From Malus domestica (taxonomy: Eukaryota; Streptophyta; Magnoliopsida; Rosales; Rosaceae): 64,000 nucleotides of DNA. Position numbers and translations under genes: made by a program. The notes under the pieces were generated by a model. It saw only the letters and a list, made by a program, of their open reading frames with translations. It searched no databases and was not told where the DNA came from. Shown piece by piece: positions 61,537 to 64,000 of this stretch (the first letter of the stretch is position 1; each line of letters opens with the position of its first letter). The DNA is taken from assembly GCF_042453785.1 (NCBI RefSeq), contig NC_091668.1, positions 1,247,501 to 1,311,500 on the forward strand, in the 5' to 3' direction.

Positions 61537-64000
61537 TTAGACCGGCGAAGGCAGAGAGGTTGGATCAGCTGAGGACGGGATATCCTGTCCGACCCTGCAA
61601 CCTTCAAGCATGAACACAACGTCGGCAATCAAAGGACGATCAAGCGGATCAGGAGCCGTACAAAGAAGCCCCACTTTCACTCCGAGCAGGAACTCTTCCC
61701 ACTCCGACGATTCGGGGTCAATCTCGAGCATCCCGGGTTCGAGCAGCTCGGTAACTTGACCCGTCTGCAGCTGATTCTTCACCCATTTCACAATGTCTTC
61801 TTCTTCCGTAAACATCACCGGCTTCCTCCCCGTCAGTATCTCCAACAGTACAATCCCGAAGCTATACACGTCGGCTTCTTTCGTCGCTTGCCCCGACAAT
61901 GCCGCTTCAGGGGACACGTAGCCTAAGGACCCGATCGGAGTAGTAGACGAGGTTGCTTCTGCCAGTGTGGCTATGGTTAGCCGGTCTAGTCCAAATTCGG
62001 ACAAATGTGCTTCGAAATCAGCATCGAAAAGCACGTTCTGCGGCTTCACATCGCCGTGTACTATTGGGACAGAGTGCAGGAATGCTAATCCGCGGGCAAC
62101 GCCGAGCGCAATGAGGTGCCGCATCGGCCAATTAAGTACGTGCCCGTCTTGGTGAGAAGCCTCTTGGAGAAGAGTCCCTAGGTTTCCATTTGGCATGTAA
62201 TCGTACACGAGGAGCCTCACGTCCGGAGGACCTGCGTAATAGCCTCGGAGGACTGTTAGGTTTCGATGTTTCACCTTGTCGAGAGCTTCAGCTTCTTTGC
62301 GAAAACCGCCCTCATCGAGGATTCCATCGGGAAGGCGTCGGATTGAGAGCACCATTCCATCCTGGAATGTAGCCTTGAATACAAGCCCATATCTTCCCCT
62401 GCTCAACACATTTTCCTCATCGAATTGTCTTGTTGCCTCCAATGCCTCTGCATACGTGATCTTGTTAGTGAACATCACAAGTTTTGGCCCTCCATTTTCT
62501 CCACTTCCCCGGCTCCTATCTCCTGAGCTTGCTCGAGGGCTTGTTCGCTTCTTCTGGGGCCCGGTTACCATTGCCCTAAGCTTTTTTCGCCATCGGAAGA
62601 GGCTGTAAATGTAGCCACAACAACACAATGCCAGAAGCAAAGCTCCTCCCACGGCCACCCCAATTAATAAAATCAACCTATTCCTTTTTCTCCTTCTCAC
62701 GTCTGCACATTCTCTACCCAATGGCTTCCCGCATAAATCTCTATTCATTGCAAACACAGAAGAATCATTGAACTGAGAACCCAGCGTCTTCGGAATCTCT
62801 CCAGCAAGGTTGTTGTTTGACAAATTCAGGTATTTCAAGTGAGGGACAAGGAGCGAAAGACTTTCAGGGATTGCTCCACTCAGCTTGTTAGAGGAAAGAT
62901 CTAACACCGCAAGGTTTAATAACTTAGGCAATGAGTCTGGTATTTGACCTGAAAGTTGATTCCCATCTAACAACAGAGAAGTCAAAGAAGAGCAATTGGA
63001 AATCTCCTTTGGGATTTGACCTGTCAATTTATTATGACCTGCATTGAGCTCTTTCAAACTGGATAGGCGAGAGATACTGCCTGGAATTTCGCCACCTAAC
63101 TGATTAGAACGAAGCTCGAGCACTCCAAGATTCAAACTATCTCCAAGCTCTTGTGGGATTGTACCAGAAATGCGATTTCCAGACAGTGATAGAACAACTA
63201 ATGAGTTGAGAAATCCGTAAGTTGTAGGAATGTCACCAGTAAAAGCATTGTAAGATAGATTAAGATAGACCAAACTAATCAAACTACTAAAACCTTGAGG
63301 GACATCTCCTGATATGTGATTTTCCTGCACAGCAACCACTTGTAAGTTTGGCAACCCGAAAATCTGAACCGGGAACTCCCCCGAAAGCTTCTGTTTACTC
63401 AAATCAAGAGTTTCAAGCTTCATCAAACCCCCAATGCTCGAAGGAATACTCCCCGAAAACCCACAATTGCTCAAATTCAAAACCTGCAAGCTCTTCAACT
63501 CTCCAATATTAATAATTTCACCAGAAAACTTGTTATTACTCAGATTCAAACTAGTCAAGTTGCTTAGCTGCATCAATAGCTCATCAGGAACTTTCCCAGT
63601 CAGATTATTGTTGCTCAAATTCAACAATTCGAGCTGCGAAAGCGCTCCTAAACTCGTCGGAATGTCACCGGAGAATAAATTCCTACCCAAAGACAACACC
63701 TTCAAGCCACTCATTCCTCCCAAAAACAATGGAACTTGACCCGAAAACCTGTTTCCTTCAACATCAAGGACCTGCAACAAGCTACATTTCACAATCTCAC
63801 CAGGAATTTCACCGGACAGCGAATTATTCGCCACCCGAAACTCCTCCAACCGGAGAAGATTGCCAATCTCCGGCGGCAATTGACCCGAAAACAAGTTTCC
63901 AGAAAGATTTAGAACTCTCATAATTGTTGTCACGTTTGTCAACCAAGATGGGAAGGGGCCACTTATCTGATTGGAATTTAAGTCCAAAACCCCCAATGCA
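61537..64000 (-). CDS. LRR receptor-like kinase 2 (At4g36180 type), partial at window edge
   Basis: About 820 C-terminal residues are visible; the 5' end lies beyond 64,000. The order is LRRs, a transmembrane helix (ILLIGVAVGGALLLALCC) and a kinase-fold domain, ending PSSADPTSLPSPV. It is a close paralog of LRR-RLK 1 in inverted orientation. It shows the same catalytic losses: Arg for the beta-3 lysine (SIRRL, codon at 62,338-62,340), HGD for HRD (62,050-62,058) and EFG for DFG (SEF codons at 61,993-62,001). The open frame is intact throughout the visible part, so it is probably expressed. Divergence from RLK 1 is spread over the LRRs and kinase, consistent with an old duplication. The fragment at 53,845-54,146 comes from RLK 1 and not from this gene. 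Confidence 0.94.
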   Translation of the reverse strand, partial: ALGVLDLNSNQISGPFPSWLTNVTTIMRVLNLSGNLFSGQLPPEIGNLLRLEEFRVANNSLSGEIPGEIVKCSLLQVLDVEGNRFSGQVPLFLGGMSGLKVLSLGRNLFSGDIPTSLGALSQLELLNLSNNNLTGKVPDELLMQLSNLTSLNLSNNKFSGEIINIGELKSLQVLNLSNCGFSGSIPSSIGGLMKLETLDLSKQKLSGEFPVQIFGLPNLQVVAVQENHISGDVPQGFSSLISLVYLNLSYNAFTGDIPTTYGFLNSLVVLSLSGNRISGTIPQELGDSLNLGVLELRSNQLGGEIPGSISRLSSLKELNAGHNKLTGQIPKEISNCSSLTSLLLDGNQLSGQIPDSLPKLLNLAVLDLSSNKLSGAIPESLSLLVPHLKYLNLSNNNLAGEIPKTLGSQFNDSSVFAMNRDLCGKPLGRECADVRRRKRNRLILLIGVAVGGALLLALCCCGYIYSLFRWRKKLRAMVTGPQKKRTSPRASSGDRSRGSGENGGPKLVMFTNKITYAEALEATRQFDEENVLSRGRYGLVFKATFQDGMVLSIRRLPDGILDEGGFRKEAEALDKVKHRNLTVLRGYYAGPPDVRLLVYDYMPNGNLGTLLQEASHQDGHVLNWPMRHLIALGVARGLAFLHSVPIVHGDVKPQNVLFDADFEAHLSEFGLDRLTIATLAEATSSTTPIGSLGYVSPEAALSGQATKEADVYSFGIVLLEILTGRKPVMFTEEEDIVKWVKNQLQTGQVTELLEPGMLEIDPESSEWEEFLLGVKVGLLCTAPDPLDRPLIADVVFMLEGCRVGQDIPSSADPTSLPSPV

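Overview
The window is nuclear DNA of a flowering plant. Genes have GT-AG introns, AT-rich spacers and many small transposon relics. The dispersed repeat families (a Cassandra LTR carrying 5S rRNA-like sequence, RTE-type LINE tails ending in GTT repeats, tRNA-derived SINEs, a recurrent ~150 bp AT-rich MITE) and the close protein matches point to Rosaceae, most likely apple or pear. That placement rests on remembered families, not on a search.

Layout. 1-23.3 kb: two intronless secreted glyoxal-oxidase-type genes (GLOX) on the minus strand lie in two halves of a ~6-7 kb direct segmental duplication. Between them sit a fairly young Ty1/copia element, which itself contains a long solo LTR, and a second solo LTR with a perfect target-site duplication. 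Scraps of the WD40 gene DSE1 lie near each GLOX copy, so the ancestral unit probably held GLOX plus a DSE1 end. 24.0-27.3 kb: the intact 13-exon DSE1 gene (minus). 29.9-37.1 kb: an eight-exon LSD1-like histone demethylase, LDL3 (plus). 39.9-41.2 kb: V-ATPase proteolipid subunit c (plus), flanked by two related MITEs. 43.2-46.4 kb: a nine-exon CGI-58-like alpha/beta hydrolase (plus). 46.4-50 kb: a mitochondrial LSU rRNA fragment (NUMT) and a 1.37 kb MULE-like element with a 9-bp target-site duplication.

50.0-64.0 kb: two At4g36180-type LRR receptor kinases arranged tail to tail (plus at 50.0-53.4 kb; minus from 61.5 kb and running off the window). They share 3' flanking sequence, so this is an inverted duplication. 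Both lack the usual kinase catalytic residues. Between them lie a Cassandra solo LTR, a 302-bp kinase-domain copy fused directly to a LINE 3' tail, a SKIP35-like ankyrin pseudogene, a complete-looking TRIM element, a tRNA-Glu(CTC) gene and a 579-bp tandem duplication.

The genes do not form one pathway. They are housekeeping or regulatory loci (chromatin, proton pump, lipid metabolism, development) plus two expanding families (GLOX and LRR-RLK). I found no clearly new biological system. The most unusual items are the kinase-LINE chimera, the DSE1 scraps that track the GLOX duplication, a duplicated splice-acceptor block inside DSE1, and the ATATCG-rich MULE carrying gene-like and tRNA-like sequence.
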